A DNA stretch of 64,000 nucleotides from Streptomyces sp. NBC_01471 (GTDB taxonomy: Bacteria > Actinomycetota > Actinomycetes > Streptomycetales > Streptomycetaceae). The stretch is taken from positions 3,954,501-4,018,500 of the forward strand of contig NZ_CP109450.1 in the NCBI RefSeq assembly GCF_041438865.1. Reading direction: 5' to 3'. The notes below the pieces were generated by a model. That model had not been told where the DNA came from, ran no database searches, and saw nothing but the letters and a program-made list of their open reading frames with translations. This document shows positions 1 to 8,450 of this stretch, piece by piece. Numbering within the stretch: the first letter of the stretch is position 1; every line of letters begins with the position of its first letter. The translations under genes and the position numbers were made by a program.

Positions 1-614
1 CGGCGGGCCCCGGCTGCGGCGAGATGGTCGAGCAGATCGAGGACCGCGGCCTCGTGGTCGTTGTCGACCCAGGCCGTGACGGGCAGGGTGCCCGCCGGGC
101 GGCCGTCGGAGACGACGGGGAGGCCTTGGCGTACGAGTTCGATGACTACGGGGTCGTGGTCGGAGGGGTCGATGACTACGGTGCCGTCCAGCGCGACGTT
201 CGACCAGACGTCGACCGCGCTGTGGCGCGACGTCGCGGGGAGGATGACGAGGGCATAGCCGCGTGCGAGCGCGGCGGAGGTGGCGGCTCTGGCCATCTCG
301 GCGAAGTACGCGAATTCGGTGAAGGTGAAAGGTTCATCCCCGTACGTGGTGACCGTCAGGCCGATGAGGCCGGACTTTCCGGTACGGAGGGTTCGGGCCG
401 CGGCGGAAGGGCGGTAGCCCAGCCGGTCGGCGACCTCGCGGACATGGCGGCGGGTGGCGTCCGGGAGCCTGCCCTTGCCGTTGAGCGCGTCGGAGACGGT
501 CGTGATGGAGACACCGGCTGCGGCGGCCACGTCCCGGATGCCCGCTCGTCCTTGCCGGTTGGCCCTGCGGGGAGTCTCCGCCCGGCTCACCTGGTGCTTC
601 CCTGCTGCTGTCAT
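1..614 (-). CDS. LacI-family transcriptional regulator, cut by window edge
   Basis: About 204 N-terminal residues are visible, reading from ATG at 614 and leaving the window at its left end. Residues ~22-45 contain the LacI helix-turn-helix (IRDVAAAAGVSITTVSDALN), followed by the usual hinge segment (RLGYRPSAAARTLRTGKSGLIGLTV) and the first part of a periplasmic-binding-protein-like sensor domain (SDHDPVVIELVRQGLPVV). LacI proteins are usually ~340 residues, so roughly 60% is present. Such proteins bind palindromic operators as dimers and are released by a sugar or similar ligand; the ligand cannot be read here. No strong ribosome-binding site precedes the ATG, so a nearby alternative start is possible. 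It is divergent from the aminotransferase gene at 950. Confidence 0.85.
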   Translation of the reverse strand, partial: MTAAGKHQVSRAETPRRANRQGRAGIRDVAAAAGVSITTVSDALNGKGRLPDATRRHVREVADRLGYRPSAAARTLRTGKSGLIGLTVTTYGDEPFTFTEFAYFAEMARAATSAALARGYALVILPATSRHSAVDVWSNVALDGTVVIDPSDHDPVVIELVRQGLPVVSDGRPAGTLPVTAWVDNDHEAAVLDLLDHLAAAGAR

Positions 615-949
615 GGCGAGCCGATAGTAGGGCGATGAGGGGCGGTTGAGCTGAGCGCATATGCACGCGTTGACAGGCACGTTTCTGCATGATCATTTAG
701 CATCAATCACCTTTGAATACAGGGCATTTGGGGGTCATGTCAAAAGAGTCTCGGGTGTCGGTGGGCGTGTGCCTGGCCCATGCCTGATGTTGCGATGAGG
801 TCTCAACTCACCTCTTCGGGGGACGCGCGCCACGGCGCGAGCCATGGGCGCGCGCCAGGTCCGGAAGTACGCCCCCCGTCGGCGCCCGCCATTCGCACGG
901 AGCGGTGTTCCTCATAGGGTGGGTTCATCCGAGTCGAGGAGGACCCGCT
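615..949. other. Intergenic region between LacI regulator and aminotransferase
   Basis: This 335-bp divergent region contains no convincing gene. It is noticeably richer in A+T around 660-730, with TTGACA at 670-675 and a small palindrome ATGATCAT at 689-696, so promoters for one or both flanking genes probably lie there. GC content rises again after 780. No clear LacI-type operator palindrome is visible to me. Confidence 0.5.
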
Positions 950-2029
950 GTGAGCCAGAAGAGCCCCAGGCTGCGCGCCGCACTGGACGGCATTCCCGCG
1001 TACGTTCCGGGCAGGCCGGCCGCCGAGGCCGGCCCGGTCGCCTACAAGCTGTCCTCCAACGAGAACCCCTATCCGCCGCTGCCTGGGGTGATGGAGACCG
1101 CGATCGCCGCGGCCGGGACCTTCAACCGGTACCCGGACATGGCGTGCACCGCCCTGATGAACGAACTGGCCGAGCGCTTCGGGGTGCCGGTCTCCCATCT
1201 GGCGACCGGTACCGGATCGGTCGGCGTCGCCCAGTCGCTGCTCCAGGTGACCTCGGGCCCCGGTGACGAGGTGATCTACGCCTGGAGGTCGTTCGAGGCG
1301 TACCCGATCATCACGCGGATCAGCGGGGCGACCGCGGTGCAGGTGCCGCTTGACTCGGGCGATGTGCATGACCTGGACGCCATGGCGGCCGCGATCACCG
1401 AGCGAACCCGGATGATCTTCGTCTGCAACCCCAACAACCCGACCGGGACCGTGGTCCGCAGGGCCCAGCTGGAGCGCTTCCTGGACCGGGTGCCCTCCGA
1501 CGTCCTGGTGGTCCTGGACGAGGCGTACCGGGAGTTCAACCGGGACACCGATGTGCCCGACGGCATCGAGGTGTACCGGGACCGGCCCAACGTGGCGGTG
1601 CTGCGGACCTTCTCCAAGGCGTACGGGCTGGCCGGGCTGCGGATCGGCTTCGCCATCGCCCATGAGCCGGTCGCGGCCGCGCTGCGCAAGACCGCGGTGC
1701 CCTTCGGGGTGAGCCAGCTGGCGCAGGACGCGGCGGTCGCGTCCCTGCGGGCCGAGGACGAGCTGTGGGGCCGGGTCGGATCGCTGGTCACCGAGCGGAC
1801 CCGGGTGTACGAGGGGCTGGTCGGCCAGGGCTGGACGGTGCCGGAGACACAGGCCAACTTCGTGTGGCTGCGGCTGGGCGAGCGCACCGCCGACTTCGCC
1901 GCGGCCTGTGAGAAGGCGGGGGTGGTGGTGCGTCCCTTCGCCGGTGAGGGCGTACGGGTCACCATCGGTGAGACCGAGGGCAACGACCTCTTCCTCCAGG
2001 CGGCGGCGGCCTTCCGCAAGGAGCTGTAG
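950..2029 (+). CDS. HisC-like PLP-dependent aminotransferase (histidinol-phosphate / aromatic amino acid type)
   Basis: A 359-residue fold-type I aminotransferase of the HisC/aromatic aminotransferase group, transferring amino groups between an aromatic amino acid or histidinol phosphate and 2-oxoglutarate. The GTG at 950 is preferred because GAGGAGG ends 7 bases before it; an in-frame ATG at 905 lacks a ribosome-binding site. Visible motifs are the substrate-side SNENPYPPLP near the N-terminus, NPNNPTG, LDEAYREF, and TFSKAYGLAGLRIGF with the PLP-binding lysine at about residue 223. It stands alone, away from other histidine genes, which favours an aromatic (phenylalanine/tyrosine) role as for the mycobacterial Pat enzyme over a role in histidine synthesis; substrate choice cannot be decided from sequence alone. 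Confidence 0.9.
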   Translation: MSQKSPRLRAALDGIPAYVPGRPAAEAGPVAYKLSSNENPYPPLPGVMETAIAAAGTFNRYPDMACTALMNELAERFGVPVSHLATGTGSVGVAQSLLQVTSGPGDEVIYAWRSFEAYPIITRISGATAVQVPLDSGDVHDLDAMAAAITERTRMIFVCNPNNPTGTVVRRAQLERFLDRVPSDVLVVLDEAYREFNRDTDVPDGIEVYRDRPNVAVLRTFSKAYGLAGLRIGFAIAHEPVAAALRKTAVPFGVSQLAQDAAVASLRAEDELWGRVGSLVTERTRVYEGLVGQGWTVPETQANFVWLRLGERTADFAAACEKAGVVVRPFAGEGVRVTIGETEGNDLFLQAAAAFRKEL

Positions 2030-2053
2030 CCCCCTTCCGTACGGGGTTCTCAC

Positions 2054-2084
2054 AAGGCGGGGTGTCATTGGGGCACCCCGCCTT
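2054..2084 (+). terminator. Hairpin terminator after the aminotransferase gene
   Basis: An 11-bp perfect stem (2054-2064 with 2074-2084) with a 9-base loop lies 25 bases after the aminotransferase stop codon. There is no long T run, as is common in Streptomyces. It separates the aminotransferase from the cyd promoter. Confidence 0.7.
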
Positions 2085-2114
2085 CGTCATGCCGGAAGTG
2101 CTTTCGTAGTATTG

Positions 2115-2140
2115 CTTGTGAATGTGAACGCTTTCACAAG
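2115..2140. promoter_or_regulatory. Rex-type operator upstream of cydA
   Basis: TGTGAACGCTTTCACA (2123-2138) differs by one base from the Streptomyces Rex consensus TGTGAACGCGTTCACA. It is nested in a wider inverted repeat, CTTGTGAA (2115-2122) with TTCACAAG (2133-2140). Rex is an NADH/NAD+ sensor that releases DNA when NADH rises, so the bd oxidase operon should be induced when oxygen is limiting. The site is ~85 bp before the cydA start, where a promoter is expected. Confidence 0.88.
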
Positions 2141-2222
2141 CGCGCCCCTTTTCTTCCGTGCTGTGTGGGACCAAAGGGACAGAAAGCCGCTGTGACCCCG
2201 GCCACGTAAGGAGAGTGACGAC

Positions 2223-3806
2223 GTGGAACTAGCTCTGTCGCCGGATACCCTGGCGCGTTGGCAGTTCGGGCTGACCACCGTCTACCACTACCTGTTCGTC
2301 CCCCTCACGATCTCCCTCGCCGCGATCACCGCGGGCTTCGAGACCGCCTGGGTGCGGAAGGGCGCGGAGAAGTACTTCCACGCCACGAAGTTCTGGGGGA
2401 AGCTCCTGCTGATCAACCTGGCCATCGGGGTCGCCACCGGCCTCGTCCAGGAGTTCCAGTTCGGGATGAACTGGTCGGACTACTCGAAGTTCGTCGGTGA
2501 CGTCTTCGGGGCGCCGCTCGCGATGGAGGCGCTGATCGCCTTCTTCTTCGAGTCGACCTTCATCGGGCTGTGGATCTTCGGCTGGGACAAGCTGCCCAAG
2601 AAGATCCACTGTGCCTGCATCTGGATGGTGGCCATCGGCACGACCTTCTCCGCGTACTTCATCCTGGCGGCCAACTCCTGGATGCAGCACCCGGTCGGGT
2701 ACACCATCGACCGTGCCACCGGTGCCGCGCATCTCAACGACATCTGGGGCGTGCTCACCCAGAAGACGGCGCTGGTCGTCTTCACCCACACCATGACCTC
2801 GGCCTTCCTCACCGGCGGCGCCTTCGTCGTCGGCATCGCCAGTTACCACCTGTGGAAGATCAGGCGGGCCAGGGCCGCGGGCACCAGCACCGACACCAAG
2901 CGCACCCGCATGATGCGCACCTCGCTGCGCATGGGCCTGGTGATGACGGTGACCGCCGGAATCCTCACCGCGCTCTCCGGCGACCAGCTGGGCAAGGTGA
3001 TGTTCGAGCAGCAGCCCATGAAGATGGCCGCGGCCGAGGCACTCTGGGAGACCCAGGCCCCGGCGCCGTTCTCCGTCTTCGCGGTGGGCAATGTGGCGGC
3101 GGGTCACAACTCCGTCGAGCTGTCGGTACCGGGAATCCTGTCCTTCCTCGCCCACGACGACTTCCACACCGCGGTACCCGGCATCCACCAGACCGCCAAG
3201 GCCGAGGCCGCCAAGTACGGCGGCAGCCCCGACGACTACGTGCCGAACATCTTCGTCACCTTCTGGGGATTCCGTCTCATGATCGGGATCGGGCTCACCG
3301 CATCGGTGGCCGCGGCTGCCGGACTCTGGCTGACCCGGAAGAAGAAGTGGCTGCTGCCGGAGCACCGGACCGGCGACGACGAGGCACCCAAGCTGATGCT
3401 CACCGCGAGCCGGGAGCTGAACCCCTTCTTCACGAAGTGGGGCTGGCGCGTGGGGATGGCCTCCCTGGTCTTCCCGCTGATCGCCAACTCCATCGGCTGG
3501 GTGTTCACCGAGATGGGCCGGCAGCCCTGGGCCGTCTTCGGTCTCTTCAAGACCGCCGACTCCGTCTCCCCCGGTGTCTCCCAGACGGAGATGCTCATCT
3601 CACTGATCGTCCTCGTCACGCTCTACGTGATTCTCGGCTGGATCAATGTCCGGCTGATGAAGAAGTACGCGGTGATGGGACCGGACACCGACGAGCAGCC
3701 GCCCGCCAAGGACCCGCGGCTGCGCGGCCCCTCCTCCGGGCCCGGCGGATCCGGGACCCGGGATGACGACGCCGACGCCGACAAACCCCTGACCTTCGCG
3801 TACTGA
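2223..3806 (+). CDS. cydA: Cytochrome bd ubiquinol/menaquinol oxidase subunit I
   Basis: The 527-residue large subunit of the membrane quinol oxidase carries hemes b558, b595 and d and reduces oxygen to water. The GTG start follows AAGGAGAG (2208-2215). Landmarks are WQFGLTTVYHYLFVP with an N-terminal heme-ligand histidine, GLVQEFQFGMNW, a short quinol-binding loop region (HTAVPGIHQTAKAEA), and the conserved GWVFTEMGRQPW near residue 420. Nine or so membrane helices are evident, followed by a charged Gly/Pro/Asp-rich cytoplasmic tail of ~40 residues. It is first in cydA-cydB-cydCD, 13 bp from cydB, and lies behind a Rex-type operator, so expression should follow the redox state. Confidence 0.97.
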   Translation: MELALSPDTLARWQFGLTTVYHYLFVPLTISLAAITAGFETAWVRKGAEKYFHATKFWGKLLLINLAIGVATGLVQEFQFGMNWSDYSKFVGDVFGAPLAMEALIAFFFESTFIGLWIFGWDKLPKKIHCACIWMVAIGTTFSAYFILAANSWMQHPVGYTIDRATGAAHLNDIWGVLTQKTALVVFTHTMTSAFLTGGAFVVGIASYHLWKIRRARAAGTSTDTKRTRMMRTSLRMGLVMTVTAGILTALSGDQLGKVMFEQQPMKMAAAEALWETQAPAPFSVFAVGNVAAGHNSVELSVPGILSFLAHDDFHTAVPGIHQTAKAEAAKYGGSPDDYVPNIFVTFWGFRLMIGIGLTASVAAAAGLWLTRKKKWLLPEHRTGDDEAPKLMLTASRELNPFFTKWGWRVGMASLVFPLIANSIGWVFTEMGRQPWAVFGLFKTADSVSPGVSQTEMLISLIVLVTLYVILGWINVRLMKKYAVMGPDTDEQPPAKDPRLRGPSSGPGGSGTRDDDADADKPLTFAY

Positions 3807-3819
3807 GAGGAGAGACGTC

Positions 3820-4821
3820 ATGGGCCTCAACGACTTCTGGTTTCTGCTGATCGCCGTGCTGTGGACCGGGTACTTCTTCCTCGAAGGCTTCGACTTCGGG
3901 GTCGGTATCCTCACCCGGCTGCTGGCCAGGGACCGGCGCGAGCGCCGGGTGCTGATCAACATCATCGGTCCCGTCTGGGACGGTAACGAGGTGTGGCTGA
4001 TCACTGCGGCAGGCGCGATGTTCGCGGCCTTCCCGGTCTGGTACGCCACCTTCTTCAGTGGCTTCTATCTGCTGCTCGTCCTGGTCCTGGTGCTGCTGAT
4101 CGTGCGGGTCCTGTCCTTCGAGTACCGCCACAAGCGGCCCGAGGAGAGCTGGCAGCGCAACTGGGAGTGGGTGCTCTTCACCAGCTCGCTGCTGCTGCCG
4201 TTCCTCTGGGGGCTGATCTTCGCCAACATGGTCCACGGGGTGCCGGTCAACAGCCACCAGGACTACGCCGGCTCGTTCGGGGACCTGCTGAACGGTTACG
4301 GGATCCTCGGCGGGTTCGCCTTCACCGCGCTGTGCACCCTGCACGGAGCTGTCTTCACGGCGCTGAAGACGGTCGGAGACATCCGGGTGCGGGCCAGGGC
4401 CTTCGCGGCCAAGGCCGCTGTTGTCACGGCGGCCCTCGCTGCGGCCTTCCTGATCTGGCTGCAGGCGGACCGCGGCGACGGATCCACCCTGACGGCGCTG
4501 TGTGTGGCGCTGGCGGCGCTCGTCGCGGCGTTCGTGATGAACGCCCGGACCAGGGAGGGCTGGGCCTTCGCGTTCACGGGCGTGGCCATCGCGGCCACGG
4601 TCGCCGCACTGTTCCTCTCGCTGGCGCCGGATGTGATGCCGTCCTCGCTCAACACCGCCTGGAGTCTGACGATCGACAACGCGGCGTCCGGCCATTACAC
4701 GCTCAAGGTCATGACCTGGGTGGCGGGCATCATGACGCCGCTGGTCCTGCTCTACCAGGGCTGGACGTACTGGGTGTTCCGCAAGCGGCTGGGTACCCAG
4801 CACATCGCCGATGCCCACTAG
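3820..4821 (+). CDS. cydB: Cytochrome bd oxidase subunit II
   Basis: A 333-residue polytopic membrane protein forming the heterodimer with CydA. It begins with the CydB signature segment (NDFWFLLIAVLWTGYFFLEG, then FDFGVGIL) and includes IGPVWDGNEVWL. ATG at 3820 is preceded by GAGGAGAG. Length is typical of the family. It is separated from cydA by 13 bp and ends 6-15 bp before cydCD depending on the start used there, so the three genes are one operon. Confidence 0.97.
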   Translation: MGLNDFWFLLIAVLWTGYFFLEGFDFGVGILTRLLARDRRERRVLINIIGPVWDGNEVWLITAAGAMFAAFPVWYATFFSGFYLLLVLVLVLLIVRVLSFEYRHKRPEESWQRNWEWVLFTSSLLLPFLWGLIFANMVHGVPVNSHQDYAGSFGDLLNGYGILGGFAFTALCTLHGAVFTALKTVGDIRVRARAFAAKAAVVTAALAAAFLIWLQADRGDGSTLTALCVALAALVAAFVMNARTREGWAFAFTGVAIAATVAALFLSLAPDVMPSSLNTAWSLTIDNAASGHYTLKVMTWVAGIMTPLVLLYQGWTYWVFRKRLGTQHIADAH

Positions 4822-4829
4822 TGGGGAGT

Positions 4830-4843
4830 GTTTCACGTGAAAC
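4830..4843. promoter_or_regulatory. parS: parS centromere-like site (ParB binding)
   Basis: GTTTCACGTGAAAC is an exact 14-bp match to the Streptomyces parS palindrome. It lies across the start region of cydCD. In Streptomyces, more than twenty such sites are clustered around oriC and are bound by ParB to organise and segregate chromosomes at sporulation. A chance perfect match in 64 kb is very unlikely. Confidence 0.92.
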
Positions 4844-7800
4844 CGATCGACCCGCGTCTGCTCCGGTACGCCGGTGCCACACGTCTCTTCCTGGGCGCCG
4901 TGGTGGTCCTCGGACTGGCCGGCGCGGGTCTGGTCGTGGCTCAGGCCATGCTGATCGCCGATGTGGTGGTGGGGGCGTTCCAGCACGGCCTGGACGGATC
5001 AGGGCTGCGGACCGCACTGCTGCTGCTCGCGGCGGTGGCGCTGGGCCGGGGACTGGTGGCCTGGCTGACCGAGCTGGCCGCGCACCGGGCCAGCGCCGCG
5101 GTCAAGTCGGAGCTGCGGCGGCGGCTCCTTGAGAGGTCCGCGGAGCTGGGGCCGCAGTGGCTGACCGGGCAGCGGACGGGGTCACTGGTCGCTCTCGCTA
5201 CCCGGGGCATCGACGCCCTGGACGACTACTTCTCGCGCTATCTCCCGCAGCTGGGGCTCGCGGTGGTGGTGCCGGTGGCGGTGCTGGTGCGGGTCGTCAC
5301 CGAGGACTGGGTGTCGGCGGCCATCATCGTCGGGACCCTGCCGCTGATCCCGGTCTTCATGATGCTCATCGGCTGGGCCACTCAGGCCCGTATGGACCGT
5401 CAGTGGCATCTGCTCTCCCGGCTGTCGGGGCACTTCCTCGACGTGGTGGCCGGACTGCCGACGCTCAAAGTGTTCGGACGGGCCAAGGCGCAGGCCGAGT
5501 CGATCAGGACCATCACGGACGAGTACCGGAAGGCGACGCTGCGGACGCTGCGGATCGCCTTTCTCTCGTCGTTCGCGCTGGAGTTGCTGGCGACCCTGTC
5601 GGTGGCACTGGTCGCTGTCGGTATCGGCCTGCGGCTCGTCAAGGGCGAACTGGACCTGTACACAGGCCTGGTGATCCTGGTGCTGGCGCCCGAGGCCTAT
5701 CTGCCGCTGCGGCAGGTGGGGGCGCAGTACCACGCGGCGGCCGAGGGCCTTTCGGCCGCCGAGGAGATCTTCGCGGTGCTGGAGACACCGCTGCCGGAGG
5801 GTGGGACGCGCGAGGTCCCGGGCTCGCTCCGCCTGGAGCTGGACCGGGTGACGGTGCGCCACCCCGGCCGTACGGAACCGTCGCTGGAGTCGGCTTCCCT
5901 GGTCGTCGGTGCCGGAGAGACGGTCGCGGTCACCGGGCCGAGCGGGGTCGGGAAGTCGACACTGCTCAATGTCCTGCTGGGCTTCGCGGCGCCGGACGAA
6001 GGGCGGGTTCTCGTCGGGCCCGTGGGACCGGCCCCGCTGGCACCAGGAGGGCCGGCCGGAGAGGGTCGGGACGCTGCTGTCGATCTGGCCTCGCTCTCCC
6101 CCGAGCGCTGGCGTGAGCAGATCGCCTGGGTGCCGCAGCAGCCGTACCTCTTCGCGGGAACGATCGCGGAGAACGTACGGCTTGCACGTCCCGACGCCGA
6201 CGCGGCCGCGGTACACGGAGCTCTGGGCGATGCCGGGGCGTACGACTTCGTGGCCGCGCTGCCGGACGGGGTAGACACGGTGCTCGGTGAGGGCGGTGCG
6301 GGGCTCTCGGCCGGCCAGCGCCAACGGCTCGCGCTGGCCAGAGCGTTCCTCGCCGACCGGCCGCTGCTGCTGCTCGACGAGCCGACGGCGGCGCTCGACG
6401 GTGAGACGGAGGCCGGGATCGTCGACGCGGTGCGACGGCTGGCGGCGGGCCGCACTGTGGTGCTCGTGGTGCACCGGCCGGCCCTGCTCGCTGTGGCCGA
6501 CCGCGTGGTCGCACTGTCGCCCGGCACGTCGCAGGCTGCACCGGCCGGTGGTGACGCTCTCGCACCGCAGGCTGCTGCCGTGCCCGCACCGCGGGCGGAG
6601 CAGGCGACGGACCGGGGTACGGCGTCGGCCGGCGGCGTTATGGCGGCCCGGTCCGCACGGCGTAACCCGCTGGCGCGGGTGCGGGACACCGCCGGTGCGC
6701 TGCGGGGGCGGCTGCTGCTGGCCCTGCTGCTGGGAAGCCTCGCGCTGGGCTCGGCCATCGGGCTCATGGCGACCTCGGGCTGGCTCATCTCACGGGCCTC
6801 GCAGGAGCCGCCCGTGCTCTATCTGATGGTCGCGGTCACGGCGACGCGGGCCTTCGGCACCGGGCGGGCCGTCTTCCGCTATGCCGAGCGGCTGGTGTCG
6901 CACGACGCGGTGCTGCGGATGCTCGCCGATCTGCGCGTGGCCGTCTACCGCAGGCTGGAGCGGATCGCGCCCGCCGGGCTGCGCCGGGTCAGGCGCGGTG
7001 ACCTGCTGTCACGGCTGGTCGCCGACGTGGACGCGCTGCAGGACTACTGGCTGCGCTGGCTGCTTCCGGCCGCCGTCGCCGTGGTGGTGGGAGCCGTCAC
7101 CGTCGGGTTCACCACCTGGCTGCTGCCCGCTGCCGGGGCCGTGCTCGCGGCGGGGCTCCTGATCGCCGGGGTCGCGGTGCCCGCGCTGAGCGGTCTCTGT
7201 GCCCGGCGTGCCGAGCGTCAACTGGCGCCCGCGCGCGGAGTGCTGGCCACCCGGATCGTCGACCTCCTCATGGGGACCGCCGAGCTGACGGTCGCCGGTG
7301 CGCTGCGCGGGCGGCTGCACAGCACCAGGGACGCGGACCGGGCGCTGACCCGGATCGCCTCACGGGGTGCCACCGCCACTGCGCTCGGCGGTGGGCTGAC
7401 CGCTCTCGTCTGCGGGCTGACTGTCGCCGCCGCCGCGTTCGTCGGCATACCGGCCGTCCACGACGGGCGGCTCGCCGGTGTGGAACTGGCCGTGGTGGTG
7501 CTGACTCCGCTGGCGGCTTTCGAGGCGGTCACCGGGTTGCCGCTCGCCGTGCAGTACCGGCAGCGGGTCAGGAGGAGCGCCGAGCGGGTCTACGAGGTGC
7601 TGGACGCGCCCGCCCCCGTACAGGAGCCGGTGCGTCCGGCAGCGGCGCCGCGGGCGCCGTTCCCGCTGGAGGTGCGGGGGCTGACCGCGCGCTACGCGGG
7701 GCAGCGGGGACACGCGCTCGACGGGATGGACCTCCGGCTCGAAGCGGGGCGCCGGGTCGCCGTCGTCGGCCCCTCCGGATCCGGCAAGACGACGCTCGCT

Positions 7801-8430
7801 CAGGTGCTGCTGCGCTTCCTGGACACGGAGGCGGGGACGTACACGCTCGGTGGGGTGGCTGCCGACGCGCTGGACGGTGACACCGTGCGCGGACTCGTCG
7901 GGTTGTGCGCCCAGGACGCGCACATCTTCGACAGTTCCCTGCGGGAGAACCTCAGGCTGGCCCGTTCCGGTGCCTCGGACGGCGAACTGTGCGAGGCGCT
8001 CGCCGGAGCCCGGCTGCTGGACTGGGTGGACGGGCTGCCCGACGGGCTCGACACTCCGGTGGGGGAGCACGGCGCGAAGCTCTCCGGCGGCCAGCGTCAG
8101 CGGCTGGCACTGGCCCGCGCACTCCTCGCCGACTTCCCCGTACTCGTCCTGGACGAGCCGGCGGAACACCTCGACCTGGCGACCGCTGACGCGCTCACGG
8201 CGGATCTGCTGACCGCCACCGAGGGGCGTACGACGCTGCTCATCACCCACCGGCTCCGCGGGCTCGACGCCGTCGACGAGGTGCTCGTACTGGACGGTGG
8301 GCGGGTCGTGCAGCGTGGCCCCTACGCGGAGCTGGCCGCGCTGGAGGGGCCGTTGCGGCGGATGCTGGAGCGTGAGCGAGCGGGTGATCTGCTCGGCAGC
8401 CAACGGAACCCGACTTTCCACTCCAAATAG
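4837..8430 (+). CDS. cydCD: CydCD fused ABC transporter for cytochrome bd assembly
   Basis: A 1197-residue fusion of CydD and CydC, each with a six-helix membrane domain followed by an ATPase domain; the transporter exports thiols (glutathione/cysteine in E. coli) and is needed for bd oxidase assembly. Walker A motifs are GPSGVGKS (~367) and GPSGSGKT (~978), with signatures LSAGQRQRLALARAF and LSGGQRQRLALARAL and Walker B LLLLDEPTAALD and VLVLDEPAEHLD. An in-frame GTG exists at 4828, but GGGGAG (4823-4828) is spaced correctly for GTG at 4837. The start lies inside a parS site, so ParB bound there could hinder translation-region transcription. An Ala/Pro-rich linker of ~50 residues joins the halves. 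Confidence 0.95.
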   Translation: MKPIDPRLLRYAGATRLFLGAVVVLGLAGAGLVVAQAMLIADVVVGAFQHGLDGSGLRTALLLLAAVALGRGLVAWLTELAAHRASAAVKSELRRRLLERSAELGPQWLTGQRTGSLVALATRGIDALDDYFSRYLPQLGLAVVVPVAVLVRVVTEDWVSAAIIVGTLPLIPVFMMLIGWATQARMDRQWHLLSRLSGHFLDVVAGLPTLKVFGRAKAQAESIRTITDEYRKATLRTLRIAFLSSFALELLATLSVALVAVGIGLRLVKGELDLYTGLVILVLAPEAYLPLRQVGAQYHAAAEGLSAAEEIFAVLETPLPEGGTREVPGSLRLELDRVTVRHPGRTEPSLESASLVVGAGETVAVTGPSGVGKSTLLNVLLGFAAPDEGRVLVGPVGPAPLAPGGPAGEGRDAAVDLASLSPERWREQIAWVPQQPYLFAGTIAENVRLARPDADAAAVHGALGDAGAYDFVAALPDGVDTVLGEGGAGLSAGQRQRLALARAFLADRPLLLLDEPTAALDGETEAGIVDAVRRLAAGRTVVLVVHRPALLAVADRVVALSPGTSQAAPAGGDALAPQAAAVPAPRAEQATDRGTASAGGVMAARSARRNPLARVRDTAGALRGRLLLALLLGSLALGSAIGLMATSGWLISRASQEPPVLYLMVAVTATRAFGTGRAVFRYAERLVSHDAVLRMLADLRVAVYRRLERIAPAGLRRVRRGDLLSRLVADVDALQDYWLRWLLPAAVAVVVGAVTVGFTTWLLPAAGAVLAAGLLIAGVAVPALSGLCARRAERQLAPARGVLATRIVDLLMGTAELTVAGALRGRLHSTRDADRALTRIASRGATATALGGGLTALVCGLTVAAAAFVGIPAVHDGRLAGVELAVVVLTPLAAFEAVTGLPLAVQYRQRVRRSAERVYEVLDAPAPVQEPVRPAAAPRAPFPLEVRGLTARYAGQRGHALDGMDLRLEAGRRVAVVGPSGSGKTTLAQVLLRFLDTEAGTYTLGGVAADALDGDTVRGLVGLCAQDAHIFDSSLRENLRLARSGASDGELCEALAGARLLDWVDGLPDGLDTPVGEHGAKLSGGQRQRLALARALLADFPVLVLDEPAEHLDLATADALTADLLTATEGRTTLLITHRLRGLDAVDEVLVLDGGRVVQRGPYAELAALEGPLRRMLERERAGDLLGSQRNPTFHSK

Positions 8431-8450
8431 GACTTACTAGGCTCTGGGGT

